Positions 38,401 through 53,400 of a stretch of 64,000 nucleotides of DNA are shown here, piece after piece. Position 1 is the first letter of the stretch, and each line of letters starts with the position of its first letter. The notes under the pieces were generated by a model. That model was given only the letters and a program-made list of their open reading frames with translations, had not been told where the DNA came from and made no database searches. This DNA is from Erythrocercus mccallii. Its lineage: Eukaryota; Chordata; Aves; Passeriformes; Dicruridae. The position numbers and the translations under genes were made by a program. The DNA lies in assembly GCA_013397435.1 (NCBI GenBank), contig VZRG01001988.1:2033-66032 (forward strand). Reading direction: 5' to 3'.

Positions 38401-41400
38401 CGATCCAGCACCAAATACTCAGTAGGCTGATGTTTTTAAGCTAAGTGGAGGGGTGGATAGATGCAAACACTTGCTCTTAATTTTTACAGAAAAGAGTTGT
38501 ATTTTATGGATTTATAGCATTTCATTTGCCATCATGTGTGAGTACTCAGACCTGGGTTGGAGTGGCAGGTTGTGCTGCCTGTGGATCTCATGAGGTTGGG
38601 ATGTCTCAGCTTTTCCTTGCTTCTCAGATTTTCATTTCTTTGGTTAGATTGAGTGGCCTTGAGCATCCAGAAGGTTGCTCGCACTGGTTTCAGAGACTAA
38701 TTTGGGCTTCATTTTAATTGGACAAGTTATTTATTGATGAGATATTGGGACTCCATAAAATTATTGAAATGCCTTTGAAGTTCATGCTTGGAGTGTTTCA
38801 GTAAAATGTAGTGAATCTGAGCGAGGGGGGTAAAGGAGCTCAAATATTTCTTAAGCAAAGAACTGAAGTCAATGCTTCCAGTATGAATTCTAGTGTAAAA
38901 ACCACAAAATAACATGTTGATCCTCTGAGCATGTAACTCACTGTAATGCTTTGATTTATTTTTCCTTTAATTTAGATCTAATACAGTGCACAAATGAAAT
39001 GAATGTGAATATTCCACAGTTGGCAGATACACTCTTTGAGAGAACTGCAAACAGTAGCTGGGTTGTAGTGTTCAAAGCTCTAATTACAACACACCACCTC
39101 ATGATGTATGGAAATGAGGTAAGACATGATTTGTTCTGTTAAAGCCTACGTGACAGCTTTTAAAAAATTGTTTCAATCTGTAAAACATTAGATATGTACT
39201 TCAGTTTTTCAACTATTTTCTTTTTCCTCTGCTAATGGCTCTAAAAAGTATTTGTCCAGAGGAAAAAAGTATTCCTTCATCATTTCAATACCAAAATATA
39301 TCAGCGTTTCCAATTTACCTGCACGTATCTGGGTTGGTCTGTGAGGGAATAGTGAGTGACCTTTCTAGAATAAAGGCTTGGAAAACTTCTGATGAGCTTT
39401 ACTTCATTAGGGTAGTGCTTATCAGTAAGAGCACAGCAGAAGAGGCTTTTTAGCACTCCATAAATGTGCAGCTAACCTAATAACAGATAAGAAAGACTAC
39501 TTGCTAAAGAGAAGAGGAATATGGTGACTAGAGCATTTGATCTTGCAAGACATCATCTAATGGGTGTGTTCACACTCTGATGAGTGTTCATATGTTGTTG
39601 CTGTTATTGTTCCTCTGAAACAGCATTCTACCGCATTTAATTCGCTTGAATTATTTCATTTATTAAAAGTGTCCTAGTCAGTAAGATAGAGTTAGAAATG
39701 TAGCCTCTCTTGCACAAGCCTTATGTTAAAAGCTAAACTTTGGTCAGGTGACAGTCCTGAACCTGTGTGTGGTCATTGACCTAAGAAATGATTGCTGACC
39801 ACTGGTAACGTTGAAGTGATGATTCTTCAAAGGGCTTTCCAGCCATTAAACTGCTGTGAAAGCTTGGTGTTCCTCCTCCCTGCAAAGCTCTGGGAACTTG
39901 ATAGAAATGACCTGTAAAACATAGTGTACTCTTCACACTACAGCAGTTGAGCTACGTCAGACTTCAGGAGCTTGGATAATTTTTGTTTTGTGATTTCCAA
40001 CTTGTCTGTTCTAAAGTACAAAGTTAATTAGGCAGCTTCCTCTAGGATTATTTGTATTTTATTCATGAATTGTGATGTCTCTTTGTTTAGTTTTAATTTA
40101 TATTTTTGCCAAATCAAGTTTTGGACCTCAGAGGCTTTGCTCTGAATTTTTCCCTTTTAACTAATTTATGTTGTAGATAGAGGTCACTAGAAACAGTGAC
40201 AAGGTAAGTGTAGTTTGCTTGTAATATGCTTCTGTATTTTGACTCTCACAACAATTACATTCTCAACTTCTTCTTCACCAACAGCGCTTTATCCAGTATC
40301 TTGCATCCCGGAACACTTTGTTCAACTTAAATAACTACCTGGACAAAAGTGCCATGCAGGGTAAGGATCTCTCACTGAAGGAAATAACTCTACTCCTTTT
40401 TTTCTCTGTGGTGGTGCATGTGTCAGTGCACACTAGGAGCTAAATGACATGTAAATGGAAGGGTGTTTTGATTTGTATTACATGAGACACCAAAGAATGT
40501 CCAGCCAGGAATGTAGACACAGGAAAGTGAGATTCTGAGTCACCTAGGTGAGTGCTAGAAATCTGTCTGTAGTGTATGTAGCATTGCACACACAGCTGTA
40601 AATTTTACAAAATGAGTTCTTGATGCTCATTAGAATAAACCTGATGAATTATCAGCACAATAGTAATTTTTGTTGTTGTGTTTTAAAGCTTCAGGAGTAA
40701 ATATTTGCTGTTAAGGTGTATGGAATGGTAACTAGGATGTGCTGTATAAACAGGGAGAACTTCTTCAAATATCTGATAAGTCCTTTCATTATTGTTAGTG
40801 GTAGAACACCTTTGTAGGTTTTCATGTGGGTTTTGAGAGATGGCAGATAAGTTACCAAACTCTTCAGCATTTTACTGGGAATACATTTTTATCCTAATTT
40901 CAAGAATATCTTAAGAAGAACTGCTTGGTGCTTGCCTAATCTTTTATGCTCAGTTCTTTTCTAATATTTTAATGTATTTAGGTGTTTATTCTCATAATTG
41001 CAACAAATGCTTTCCTAATCTTAGCAACTTGGGAAGAAACTAAGGTCACATCTCAAGATTCTGGAGAGTGCCTAGGAAGGACTTGTTATGCAAGCTGATG
41101 TAAAATAGGCTAGTAGGAGAACAGTCCTTGAAAAGAACTGAAGAACTGTACCCCTCCAAAATATCTAACTTACAAATGCTTAACTTTTAGGCTATGATAT
41201 GTCTACCTTCATTAGGAGATACAGCAGATACTTGAATGAAAAAGCACTTTCATATAGACTTGTAGCAGTTGACTTCACCAAAATGAAAAGAGGGTAAGAC
41301 TACTACTGCTACTTCTGTTTGATCTTTCCTCTTGCAGGGGGTGGGACAAGGAGGAAAGCAGTTCTTGATCTTTTGAAGCAATATTGTATTGTTGAAACAA

Positions 41401-44400
41401 TACAGTGTGTGCTGACATCTCTCTGTCTTGTAAATCTGTGTCTTTTACTCTGTAGGATAGATGGAGTGATGAGAACTATGAATCCTGAAAAGCTTCTGAA
41501 AACCCTTCCAATCATACAGAACCAGCTGGATGCACTCCTTGATTTTGATGTAAGTACTTTAAGCTCAGTGTTAAGTAACATTCTCTCATTTTGAAGTGAG
41601 AGTTCATTATTTTGTTAAATACTAATTTACTTTCTCATTGCTTTCTACACAGGCAAATCCAAATGAACTAACAAATGGTGTTATAAATGCTGCCTTTATG
41701 CTCCTCTTTAAAGATTCCATTAGACTTTTTGCAGCATACAATGAGGGGATTATTAATCTTTTAGGTATGTGAGTTTTTTTTTTAGCTTTTGAATTTTGTG
41801 AAAGATACTGAGAAAACTGAAGAACATAGATAATTTGACTGCAGTTTCTTAATAAATTGTCTCTGCTCTATTGCTGTTAAATGAAGCCTGTGTTAGTTTT
41901 AGTGACCAGGAGCATAGGCTTACACTGCTACCTGGGAGAATACATCTTGATACAAAAAGTGAAGTGAGAGGGTGATTGGTGAGACTGAAACAAAAATACC
42001 ATGAAAGTGCAATGGAAAGCCTTTGCAATTGGACTGTAAAGTTTTGGTGAGATATGTGGTGTTTTGAGTATTTAATATACTCACAGTATGGCTGAATTCT
42101 ATTTTCCTGTACTTTCTTTAAAACTTGACTGGTACCTGATTCTGCCTGAGCTGATGAGATGAAATGTGGGGTTTTTTAAAAGGGTAATAAGCTCTTAGCA
42201 AAACCTTTTCATTACTATTTAAGCAAATTTATGAATGAAACCATCAGTTTGTTAATCCATTCCTTTTTATTCAGTGCCATATTTGTAAGTATATGGAGCA
42301 AAACCATAAAAAGTGAAGGATGTGGTTGATGCTCCTTTTGGCAGGTCAGTTCAGTATATGTAGCCACTTCAGTATCAAAATGTATTGATACAGGGTCTAA
42401 AAAGGTAAATAAATACCAGGAATATTTTCAAATTATAAAATAATTTTGTCTCACTGTCAGCAAATAAGCTGACTTTTTGAAAATATTCACCATAATTTAA
42501 CAATTTGTGCTGATTCACATCCATGTTTAATAAATTTTTGCATTATAGTTTTTGTATTGACTGACTTATTATGCAAGATTTCAGGTATTCCTGTAAGCTA
42601 GAAAATCTGAATAGCTTTGAGTTACTGCTGTTCTCTTACTGAAGCTTGTGTCAAATTAACTTCTATAATACTGTGTCAGCTTTTTGCTGGGGAGGGTATT
42701 ATCTTACAAGAGTTTTATTTGCATCCCCAGAAAGATATTTTGATATGAAGAAGAACCAGTGCAAAGAAGGCTTGGATATTTACAAAAAATTTCTAGCCAG
42801 AATGACCAAATTGTCAGAGTTCCTCAAAGTAGCAGAGGTAAATAAATCCATGTATGGAAAGGCTATAATTTAGCTGTCTGTATTGGTACAGTATCAATAT
42901 TCATAGAAACACCTTTAAACAGATTGTTTGCTCAGCTTCACTATACAAGGAAGTATGCCAGAGATTAGGAATTTTAGAGATTGTATATGCTTATTAACAT
43001 GGAGTGGGATTCTTGGGTATCCTTTTTATTAGCCAGACCACATAGTAAACTTTCTGAAGGATCATTATAAATTTTATGAATGCTCCAGAATGTATAAACT
43101 GATTATTACAGTCTGTTTAAAGGTGTTTCCGTGGCTTTACTGCAAGTGCTTAAAATTGAGAACTAGTTTCATTAAGCAGTGTGGCTGTTTCTAGTGTTTC
43201 TAGCAGGCTTTTCGGCATGAAAGTTAGGCTGGATGAAAAGCTGACATTGCCTTGAGATGCAGTTTAATGCATTTGGGATTTCTAAGGTATATTCCTAGTG
43301 AAACTTGTACCTCTTCAGAATATAATGAATATCCCTTTTATACATAGCTTCTATGTAACATGCAGACACTGCTGGTTTTTATTTTCATTGCTGCTGCATG
43401 TAGTAATGTTTTTTTTTCCTTCTTTTTTTGTAAACCCAGCAAGTTGGAATCGACCAGGGTGACATTCCAGATCTTACTCAGGTCAGTGTACATTGCATAT
43501 TGACTAACCCAATTATTTTGTTCTTTGTGTTTTTAAGGGTTGGTATGTATCACAGTAATCATTCTTCTCAGGACTGTGTTCTCTTCTGTGTATTTATCTG
43601 TGGGAAATACGTACAGTAGCTTCTCACATGGATTAAATGTATTCAATATTTATACTTTGCATTTCTTAATGAGATTTTTTGATGGTTTAAAGCAATAAAA
43701 CCCATAGAAAACAATATTTTTCAAATACTTCTGGTTTTTATCACAGAGGATTCTTTGGCAGGTAAGCCAGAAGTATCTTGCCATACCTAGAGGAAAACCT
43801 TCTATTTCACTCTAACTTAATGTCTTCAGCACACTTAAAGATGATAGTGAGCTGGTTCAGTTGAAATTTTTTTCTGTCCCCTAAAGTCTGAAGAATAAAT
43901 TTGATGTTTCAGTATCAACTCTTAATGCTGGCTTTGATTTTACTCAGTAGTATGAGGGACATGTTCAGTGCTGGAAAACTCAGTCTGAAAGGTGGAATGC
44001 AGGGAAACAACTTCCAGTGAGGATAAACTGAGGGGCAGAAAGGAAGTGAGAAAATGGTTTGAGCTGGTGAACAGGAGGAACTGATAGTCCACAGAGACCA
44101 ACAAGGTTATTCTTTGAGCCCCTTCAGTTCATAGGGATGTTTTATTTCTCACCTAGGGCCAGCCCAGCAGAGCAGAGTGTTTGTCATTATTTCTGTAGCA
44201 CGGAGCAGGGTGCAATAAACAGCCTGGGGAGGCTTGAGCACAAACTGCAGTGCCTTAGAGCTCGAGTACTAGAGCCCTTGGAGTGCCATCAGTGAGAAAC
44301 TCAAAACCTAATGTGTGATGTTTGAGCAGTCACACCTAACCCTACACTAGCTTCTTGAAATTAAATTTCATGGGTTTATCATGAAGAATATATCTAATGT

Positions 44401-47400
44401 GAAGATTTGCCTAACCTTAGTGTCTTTTTAATATGGAAATCAGACCTAAGCCACAAACTTCCATTGTCAGTGGTGTTCATTACTGCCTACAGTATGATTT
44501 CCATCTGAAATCATGCATGTTTCAAAGCACAAATCTCTAATGCTTGCTCCTAGCATTTAATATTAATCACTTTAAGAACTTGCCTGTGTGATATAAAAGA
44601 AATATGACTGAAACCATCAAGGTAAGAGCAGGTAATGATTGAAAACAGTAGTTTGAAGTTTTCTTATGGTGTTTGATCTTTGTGTCATACTTTGTCTTTT
44701 GATTAGTACTGCAGTATTCAGCTGGGCTGTATTATGCTAATCACTTTATACTCAAGTCTGAAGTTATTTATACCTCACTGGGTTAGTGTGCACTTGTCCA
44801 CTTAATTGGGTCATTATAAGGCTCTTGAAAGCAAGTGGTGGATAGGGGTATTTAACTTCATTTTGCTTTTTTTATCTGAAACTTTCAGTGAGAAAATATC
44901 TACTCTGCCCACAACATTTTATTTCTAATAGCTCAGCTGTTTTGTTTTAAGTGCATTTATATGAGAAAAGCAATTCTGAGCTGGTGGTAGACCTCAGCAT
45001 CCTGTGCATTTTGGCAATTTCAGTGCCACTGTTAAGCGTTCCACTTAGACAGAAAATTTCATGGCATTTAATATGAGCTGAGTAATTGTACATCCATTTA
45101 GTGCCACTTCAAAAGGATTTGCTGGAACTTCTTAATACTGCCACTTTTGCCTGTTTCTGTGAAGAAAATATTTTCCCTTGTAGGTGCCCTGTTACACAGT
45201 GATGTTGCTTTCTGTTAATAGCTGTTCCTGGATTTCATGAACATAACTGGGTTGTTTCCCTCTGTGTGGATGTTGGCCTGTCTTGTGTTTTGGGGAGTGG
45301 GGGATGGAGGTGAATATTGAAATGCAGCGTTTCTCAAGTCAGTGGCTGGATTAGCACAGGTATAATTTCTGACATAAAACTCCCCTGTTTGCTCCAAGTC
45401 TGATGCTTTGTTGAATATTTGCAGTAGTGAGAAAGTTCAGAGCAGGTTACTGGATTGTTCGGTTTAGTTCTTGTGGTTGAGGGAGTTATTCAGAGGGTTT
45501 TAGAAAAAGTATGTACAGAATATGCATTTCCATACAAATAAATTTGAGTGGCTTTGGGAGGAAAAAAAGACAAGGAAAAGCTTTCTGGAATTAGGGCATA
45601 GTCTCCTGTTACTAAGATTATCTAAGTAGCTGTGCCATGCAATGCCTTTTGCAAGCTATTGTGCCTCCTGTAAGGTAAAAGTGTGGGGAGGTTTGGTTTG
45701 ATTGGGTTTTTTTTTGTTTTGGTTTGGGTTTTTTTGCTTGTTTTTGTTTGGGTGTTGTTTTTTTTTTGTCCCTGACACCTTTCCAAAAGGGTATTTCGGA
45801 ATGTGCCCCTTGGGATTTAGCTGTCTGGGTCGAATGCTGAATTTATTCATGACCTGTTGTTGAGGTAACTACACTGTCTTAGCTTACCTTGCTCTACTTA
45901 AGAAATATAAGCTCAGGTCTTTATTTTAAGACAAACAGTTTTAAAGGATTATTCTGATGCCCTTTTTTTTTATCTCTTGATTCACCTAGCTTGAATTTGC
46001 ATTCAGTGAAAGTGAGAAGCTAGAATTGTGCTCAGTATTTCAAAGGGGAGCTTGCCTGCCAAAGCCTTATGTGAATAATATTTTCCTCTTTCCAGGAAAT
46101 GCCTTGTTCTAGCTTTTGGTACAGAAGGGCTAGCAAGGGCAAGTTTGTTTTTCCTCCAAACAATGCCTGTTATATCTGTTCTACCTCCTGAAAGTTGGCA
46201 AGTGGTAAGAGAGGCTTAATGTCTCTGAAACCCTGCCAGGTGAGGAGGACTGAGCTGGCAAATAGATTTAAATATTACTGGTACATTCCCTTCATCTAAA
46301 TCTGCAGGAGGATTTATTTCACTTAGAGTAATTGAGTTGGTTTATTGTACAGTTACACGTTGAATAGCTACTCAGTCTGCAGTAGTGTCCTTGGGATCAG
46401 ATTGGATTTGATTCCCTGTTTTATTAAATCTAACATCCTGCTGTTGTCAGGTGTTTCTGCTGCAAGCCTTTGACTGTAAATATTTGAATGGAGAGTGACT
46501 GGGGTTTTGTTGTTACTTGGGAAAGTAGATCAGAAACGCCAGGTCTTTGTTTGGGGACTTCAGTGAGTTTAAGGGAGTAGTGCTTCATCAGCTCTGGTTA
46601 TTCTGTTAATTCTAACATAGCAGATACTGTTGCCAAAACCAAGAATCTAACTTGCATGCACAGAATCAGGGCCACTCTGGGGAATCCTTCCTTCCTGCCT
46701 CTGTGCTCCCACTCCTTTTAAGGAACCACCACCGAGTAGATGGAGTTCGGGTGTGTAGGATGGCAGCAAAACCCAAAGGCACAATTACTGATGTGTGATT
46801 TTTGTTTGTTTTTAGCTGGGGAGAAAACAAATCTGTGTACTAAACAACGATGTGTTGATAGAAGCAGTGTTTTATAAATACTTTTAATTTCAGGCACCCA
46901 GCAGCTTGCTTGAGGCACTGGAGCAGCATTTGGCTTCTGTGGAGGGAAAGAAAACAAAGGAAGTCTCTGCTGCCAGCAGGTGAGCACCCAATGAATTACA
47001 ACAGTGCTGGTACTTAAGATTTGTCATTGTCATTCTACCAATTTTCAGGATTCAGTCATGTGGTGTTCTTGATTTTTATTCACTTCTGAATGTATCTTCC
47101 TAGAAATACAAATGAAACATCTAGTGAGTAATAGTCTGATAGCTTAGCCACATTTGAAATGTATGTCTGCCTGTGTCTCAGACAGACTTCCGATTGTGCT
47201 GTAATAAACCACTGAGCTGAGACCTTGTATATTATTCTTTTTAGCTTTACCTTTTTAAAGTCCTTTGACTTGTAACATTGATAAGGTGTTTGGATTTTGA
47301 TACTTTTCTTACCCGAGATAGGATGGTATTTATCTGAATTGTTAATATTTATATATTCATGGTCTACCTCTCAGACCATGAATTTATCTTAACCTTCTCA

Positions 47401-50400
47401 TAAAAGTTCTTCATCTCCTCCTCAGAACAGCCAAATTACCTCAGATGGGTTGTGCTGAAAGAAATGGTGTTATTTTTTCTGTCAAGTACAGTGTCAGTAT
47501 GCATGAAAATACTTCTGACTGAATAATGAGAGATCTCTTTTGGCATAGACATTCTCCCAGAGGAACTTGATAAATATTGATAAATGTATCAGGCTGAGCT
47601 ACGTTCCCAATTTGCTGTCTTTCTTCTCAGATTATTTTTTTCAAGAATTTAAGGATTCACTACCACAATATTCTGTTCATATGTATAGTGCTGTGCTTTC
47701 TTTGCTGTTACTTAGTGTACAAACAAGCTTTCTGTGCCTCTGCCATTTGAATAACATTCCAGTCTACTCTAGGTAACTTTAAAGAGGAAAGACAACTGCT
47801 GTGTCCCACATTTTCCAGTTCCTACCCACTGAAACTCGAGGGAGTCACTCTGTACTTGTGCCTCTTTGTCACCAAACTGTTTTGGGGTGTCTGCTCCTAT
47901 GTACCAGAGAGTGAGGGAAGAAGTGATGGGGAGGAGGATGACACATGGCTAGATAAGGCACTCGATGATTAAACTGTAAGTGTTGTGTACCTGACTGTGA
48001 GTTTTTTAGTAACATTTTTTTGAATTATTGCTCTCTTTAGAGCCAGTGCTCTATCCAGTGCTGTTTCCACACTTGCCAATACAGGAATGTCATTCAGCCG
48101 GATGGATGAGAAGGAAAAGCAGCAGGCATTGGAGGAAGAACAAGTTAGACTGCAGGCACTTAAGGTAGGATGTTTTTTAACAAGTTTTGTATTCCAAAAT
48201 TTTTTGTGACTGGATAAAATAGTGTATGGTGAGGAAGCTTGCAAGGTCACTCAGTGTTTCATGTGAGGCATGTGAGCTGTGTAAGACATACACCCCTGCT
48301 CTGACCAGTGCTGTAAAAACGCGGTGAGCGTATCTGGAAGTAGTGAGGGATGTAAACCTGAAATTAATTTAAACAAGGGTGTTACATTGCTATGTTATTA
48401 TTGAGTTGCACATTGTCACACTGATTTTTGAACGTCTGAATTGAGCCATGAAGAGATTCATAAAGTAGGGAGATGGTTCGTCCTGAGTAAAAGTCCATTG
48501 AGCTGTTTCTCTGAATGATTCTGGAGGGAGCTTGGAATGTGTAGCTTGACTAGAAGTGATTTACTTCTAGGCAGATATGGATTAAAAAATAATTATTTAA
48601 AACATCAAGTCTCACCTTGGTTTTTTACATGATTTTTAAAACAAATACACTTATTTCTAATTCCAATTATTTTTCTGGTTTTAGGACTTTATAGAAGAAA
48701 AAGTTTATTTATTAAGACCATAATTAAAATTGTCTTCTTGGGAAAGGTTTCCAGGACTGAAATGCTAATTAATTAATAAGACTAAAATGTCAACTCTCTC
48801 TCATCTTTCAGGAACAGCGATTAAGAGAAATCTCTGTAGTATCAAATTCCACTTCCACATCAGCATCCCCAAGCACTTTATCAGGAAAAAGTGTCAATAC
48901 CACTGTAGCTGTTGACCTCTTTGCTGCACCAGCACCCACAACAAATAGGTGAGAGATAATTTGCTGTCTGAAAGAAACAGAAATTACTGCACTGACCTGT
49001 AGCTCCACAGTCCACTGCAAAACTGTGATGCTGGTTACCTCTCAGGTACCTTTTGCTGATGTTTTCTTGGTGTACCCACTAAGAATTTTGTCAGTAAGTG
49101 CTTAATTACCAGTTTGTTGCATCACTGATGTTGATGGGCTGCTAGCAAATAAGAGAAAATGAGATCAATATGAGTGTCCATAAAAGCAAGTATACAATGC
49201 CTGCTACATATCTTCATATTTCTCTCTCTCATTTCTTATTCAGCATGCCCAACCTCTCTAGTGATCTTTTTGATCTTCAGCCTGCGTTTGTTCCAACTGT
49301 GCAAAGTACTCCAGCTATATCAACATCAGCAAGCAGTGCTTGGGGAGGTGAGCTCATACCTTGATTTGACTGTCTGAATGATAAGGGAATTCTTAGAATA
49401 CAAGGTTCACACTGAATTGAATCTGCATCTTAGACCTTAACTATTTGGCATCCAAACATGCGTAACAAAACATGAAGTAAATCGTCTGAAAATGCTGACA
49501 AACTTTCTTGAACACATAGCATTAGTGTTGATGGAACAAAGGAGCTGAACTGTTCAATAAAGGGGACAGGGAGAAGAAATGTAACTAAAGATCACCGCTG
49601 AAAAATACTGGGAAATAAAACCTAAGCAGGTGTAACTGAAAAGATCCTGAACTAGTATTTCCATTAAATGAAGCAATAGTTAATATACTTCTTGTTTAAA
49701 AGGTGTTGGTAACTTCAGAGTTCTTGTAAAAAAGCTGTGGACCCCAGTTTCTTTACCCATCCTTCCAAAGAATGGTCAGGTTAGATGTCAAAGAAATGGC
49801 TTAAATGCCAAAAGAAGGCAATGTTAACACCCTAAAATGTTAGTATTTTAATAGGTGGAATTAATACTCTTATAATGCTATTTAAAAGGTAGATTATTGA
49901 AGCCAAAAATGTAGTATCTAATTTCTTTGATCTGTGTTCTGTCATTCTCCTCCTCCTACCCAATGTCAATACTAGAATTATTTTCCCTAAATAGAGAACT
50001 GTTAGGATTTTTATCTGAAACTGAGAATTTATGTCTAAAATTTGAATCTAACTTTGATCATTAGGTGGAATATTTACAAATTTGACTTTGTCTAGAGATT
50101 CTCATATTCAATCATTTCAGTCTGTTTTTCTTTTCCATTATTTGTACTCTGTCTTCTTTCCTTCACTTCTGCATCTGAAAGGTCCTTTCTCGTCTTCAAA
50201 TGGTTGTGTTGGTTCTCCACCTCATCTGGACATCTTTGACATGAAGCCAGTTGAAGAAGCTGTAAAATCTGCCACCCCTTTCATCAATTCTTCTTTTTCC
50301 TCCAAACAAACAATGGAACTGTTTAGTGGTAAAAAAAAAAAAAAAAAAAAAACAAAACAAAAAAAACCACAACAAACCCCATGTAATTTATTTGCAACTG

Positions 50401-53400
50401 GAGATGATAATGCTAATAATGTGGGCCATGTAATCTTTTTGTGGTTTGGGCCAATCTTCACGTTTTATTAACAAGTGAAAATGGTGCATTAATTCCAGGT
50501 GTAGTAAGTTATATGTTTCCTTAAATGTTTATTTCTGTACTTGAAATAAACTATTATTTTGTTCTGCTTGCCCAGTCTAGACATCCTAAGACCTGCAGCT
50601 GAAATCTGCTATTTCTTTAAAACTGCAGCCTCCTTTCTCTTTTGTAATGGGGAATGCAGGAGTTACTTGGCTTTTCAAATATGTAAAATAAAAAAAAAAC
50701 CTTTTTATAATAGTAAAATTCCCTAGTTTTTAACTGCAGACTTAATTGTTAGGTTCCCTCTTCCTTTTTATCTTTAAAACTGATCTTATTTTCTTCTCTC
50801 TTTTTGCAAAGATGACTTTAGTGGTCATAAACCAACATATGCTTCTGTGTATCATCCTGTGACTGTTGATGGTAATTTGATTTTTTTTGTTTGTTTGTTT
50901 CTTAAAACTTTCTGGTTTCACTGGAATGAGTGATATTTACTTCATGGGTGTATTTCATTGTTCAACTTTTTTTCAGGTTTTTCTCTTCATTCAGCTTCTC
51001 CAAGTACCACCTCTTCAACAATCAATGTGGACTTTGATGCTGTTTTTGGAGGAAAATCTACAGCACCAGATTACAGGACTGCAAGTGGTAAAAACTGCCT
51101 TATGACTAATTTATACCCTACAGGCAAAAATTGCTTAACAATTTAGCATAATTGCTATTGCAGTCAGAAATTTAATAACTTAATATATTTACGAGGTGAT
51201 TGTGGGCTGATAAGAGGCAATCAGTTCAGTTGTTAGCATTTATTTATTTTAAAATTGGCTTTGACTGATTTCATTTCTCTGTTTAATAACTGTTTCCTCT
51301 CTCTCTGGGGAACAAACTTTGAATGTGACCCACTGGACATCTCCTAACGGGTAAGCTCGTGTTCATTTCTCTTCTGTGCTTTCTCTTGATACATGGTGAT
51401 GGCTTCCCTCTGACTCCATTCAGAGGCACAGCAGAACTGGTTGAAGAATACTTGAGTTAGAGTCTTTCTCTTCTGTATAGCAAAGTATTGTTGAAGTACA
51501 GTTAAAAGATCCTTTTAGATTAATAGGTACAACATGGTATTCCATAAAAAATAAGAAGTTCAACTATGCTTCTATCAAAGTCTTAAATACTTCCATCATG
51601 TTGAGCCTTCACATATAAATACTCAAATTAGTGTTCTATAAAGAAAATACCTCCTTGGCCTATGGATGTCATTTATTAAATGCAGTGTAACCATTCTGCT
51701 AACAGTTTTATTTTCTTTGTTTAGGTTTTAACTTCCTAGATGATGTACTGCAACCCACAGTACCACCACAAAATCAAAGAGCCACTGTAGCCAGCCAGCA
51801 AAGTGGAAAAATTTTGGCAAATGACCTCGATTCTTCACTTGCTAATCTAGTAGGAAGTAAGTGTAAAGCTTTTAAAATCAACTCTCCCATTGGTTACTGA
51901 AAAAAACCCAAGCTTTTTTTCCCTCCCAAATTAAAATGCTTCATGAATTTGTCTCTTTTCCCCCCCAGATCTTGGCTTTGGAGGAACTCCATCCAAAAAG
52001 TAAGTGCACATATGTACTTAGAATATTCTCACATGACTATTTGATAGTCTCTGGCACTGACATGGCAAGGATCTCATCTCTTGAAACAATCTGAAATAAC
52101 TGAGAAGTGTACAGGAACAGTGTGTTTGTGGTCAGTCACCATAACACAGCCAACCTTAACTTCTAAAGTAGCTCATCTTAATTCATTTTGCAATTGCTGT
52201 ATTTTTATTGAAGGGTTTTTTTTACAAAACACTATAAAAGTTACATCAAACTCCAGTCAATCATTATAGGCACAGTGCAGTACTGATAGTTCACTTTTAA
52301 CACAGACAGAACCCCCAGAGTTCACACTGGAGAAGAGATATGAGTAATTACTGAAATTCTGACTGTTTCTTCATAGATTCCAGCTGTGTGCATGCATTAA
52401 GGCATGATTGGGTTTCCTGTTGTGTAGTTTTACTCTAGCTATTGCCTCTCCATGCAAACTAACAACGTGGTTTCCTTTTAGATCAGATATGCAGTGGTCT
52501 CAGCCTACAGAGAAAAAACTTACTGGTGGAACAAACTGGCAAGCAAAAACAAGCACATCAACCACGTGGAACCCGACTCCCTTACCCACTATTCCACACA
52601 TGGTAATTTCTGTACTGTGAAATCACACTTCATTCTAGCAAATGCTGCTTCTCTGCTTGCATTCATTTATAAAGAACAGCAAAGGCATTTGATACAAGAC
52701 TGGAGGTAGCAGGGAATGCCTGCAGGATCATAGGATCCTGGTGAATGAGGTAGAGTTTTATATGCTTTATATCCCCTCACTGAAACTTGTGCATTAAGGA
52801 CTTAAATCTCAAGTGAAAGGCTGATTACCTGTCTCAGTTCATAAATTCTTTTGGGATTGAAACAAATGATTCCAGTCCAGAAAATTCCTGATGTGCATGT
52901 TTGAGATGCTCCCACTCCCCCTCCCACGCACGTGTGCACACAAAAATTCACCTTTAAGAATCCAGAGAATGTGTTTTAAGGGCAAAACTGCTGTTCCTTC
53001 CGGTCTCTGCTCCTTTTTTAGTTTTATCATGCAACACTGCTGCAAGCCAGGCAAGGCACCTTAATAATGAGGTCAAGCTGCACTTGGGACTTTCGATAAC
53101 GCTCAACAGCAAATTCATATTTTTAACACAGTTCAAAATGTAAAGTGTATCTTTTATAGTTACTTAAATAAAGAATTTTCATTTCTAGGAGAAGTATTTG
53201 TAGGCAACTGACTTTTCTGTGCTTTTAAAAGAGATTTTTCACGTGTTGTATTCATAATATAGTCATAGAAATATGAATCACTTCTAAAATATAACTGTCT
53301 TAGAGGGAAGTAGATGTTCATCTCAGTTATATAGACAACTACGATAATTACCACATTTGCTGTGGATTTTGGACTGCTTCTGACTTAATTTTGCAATAAG

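Noticed and set aside
51300..51352. Possible extra exon before GGTAAGC at 51351
   Set aside because: There is a donor-like end but no AG acceptor at a usable place, and the flanking exons already join in frame.
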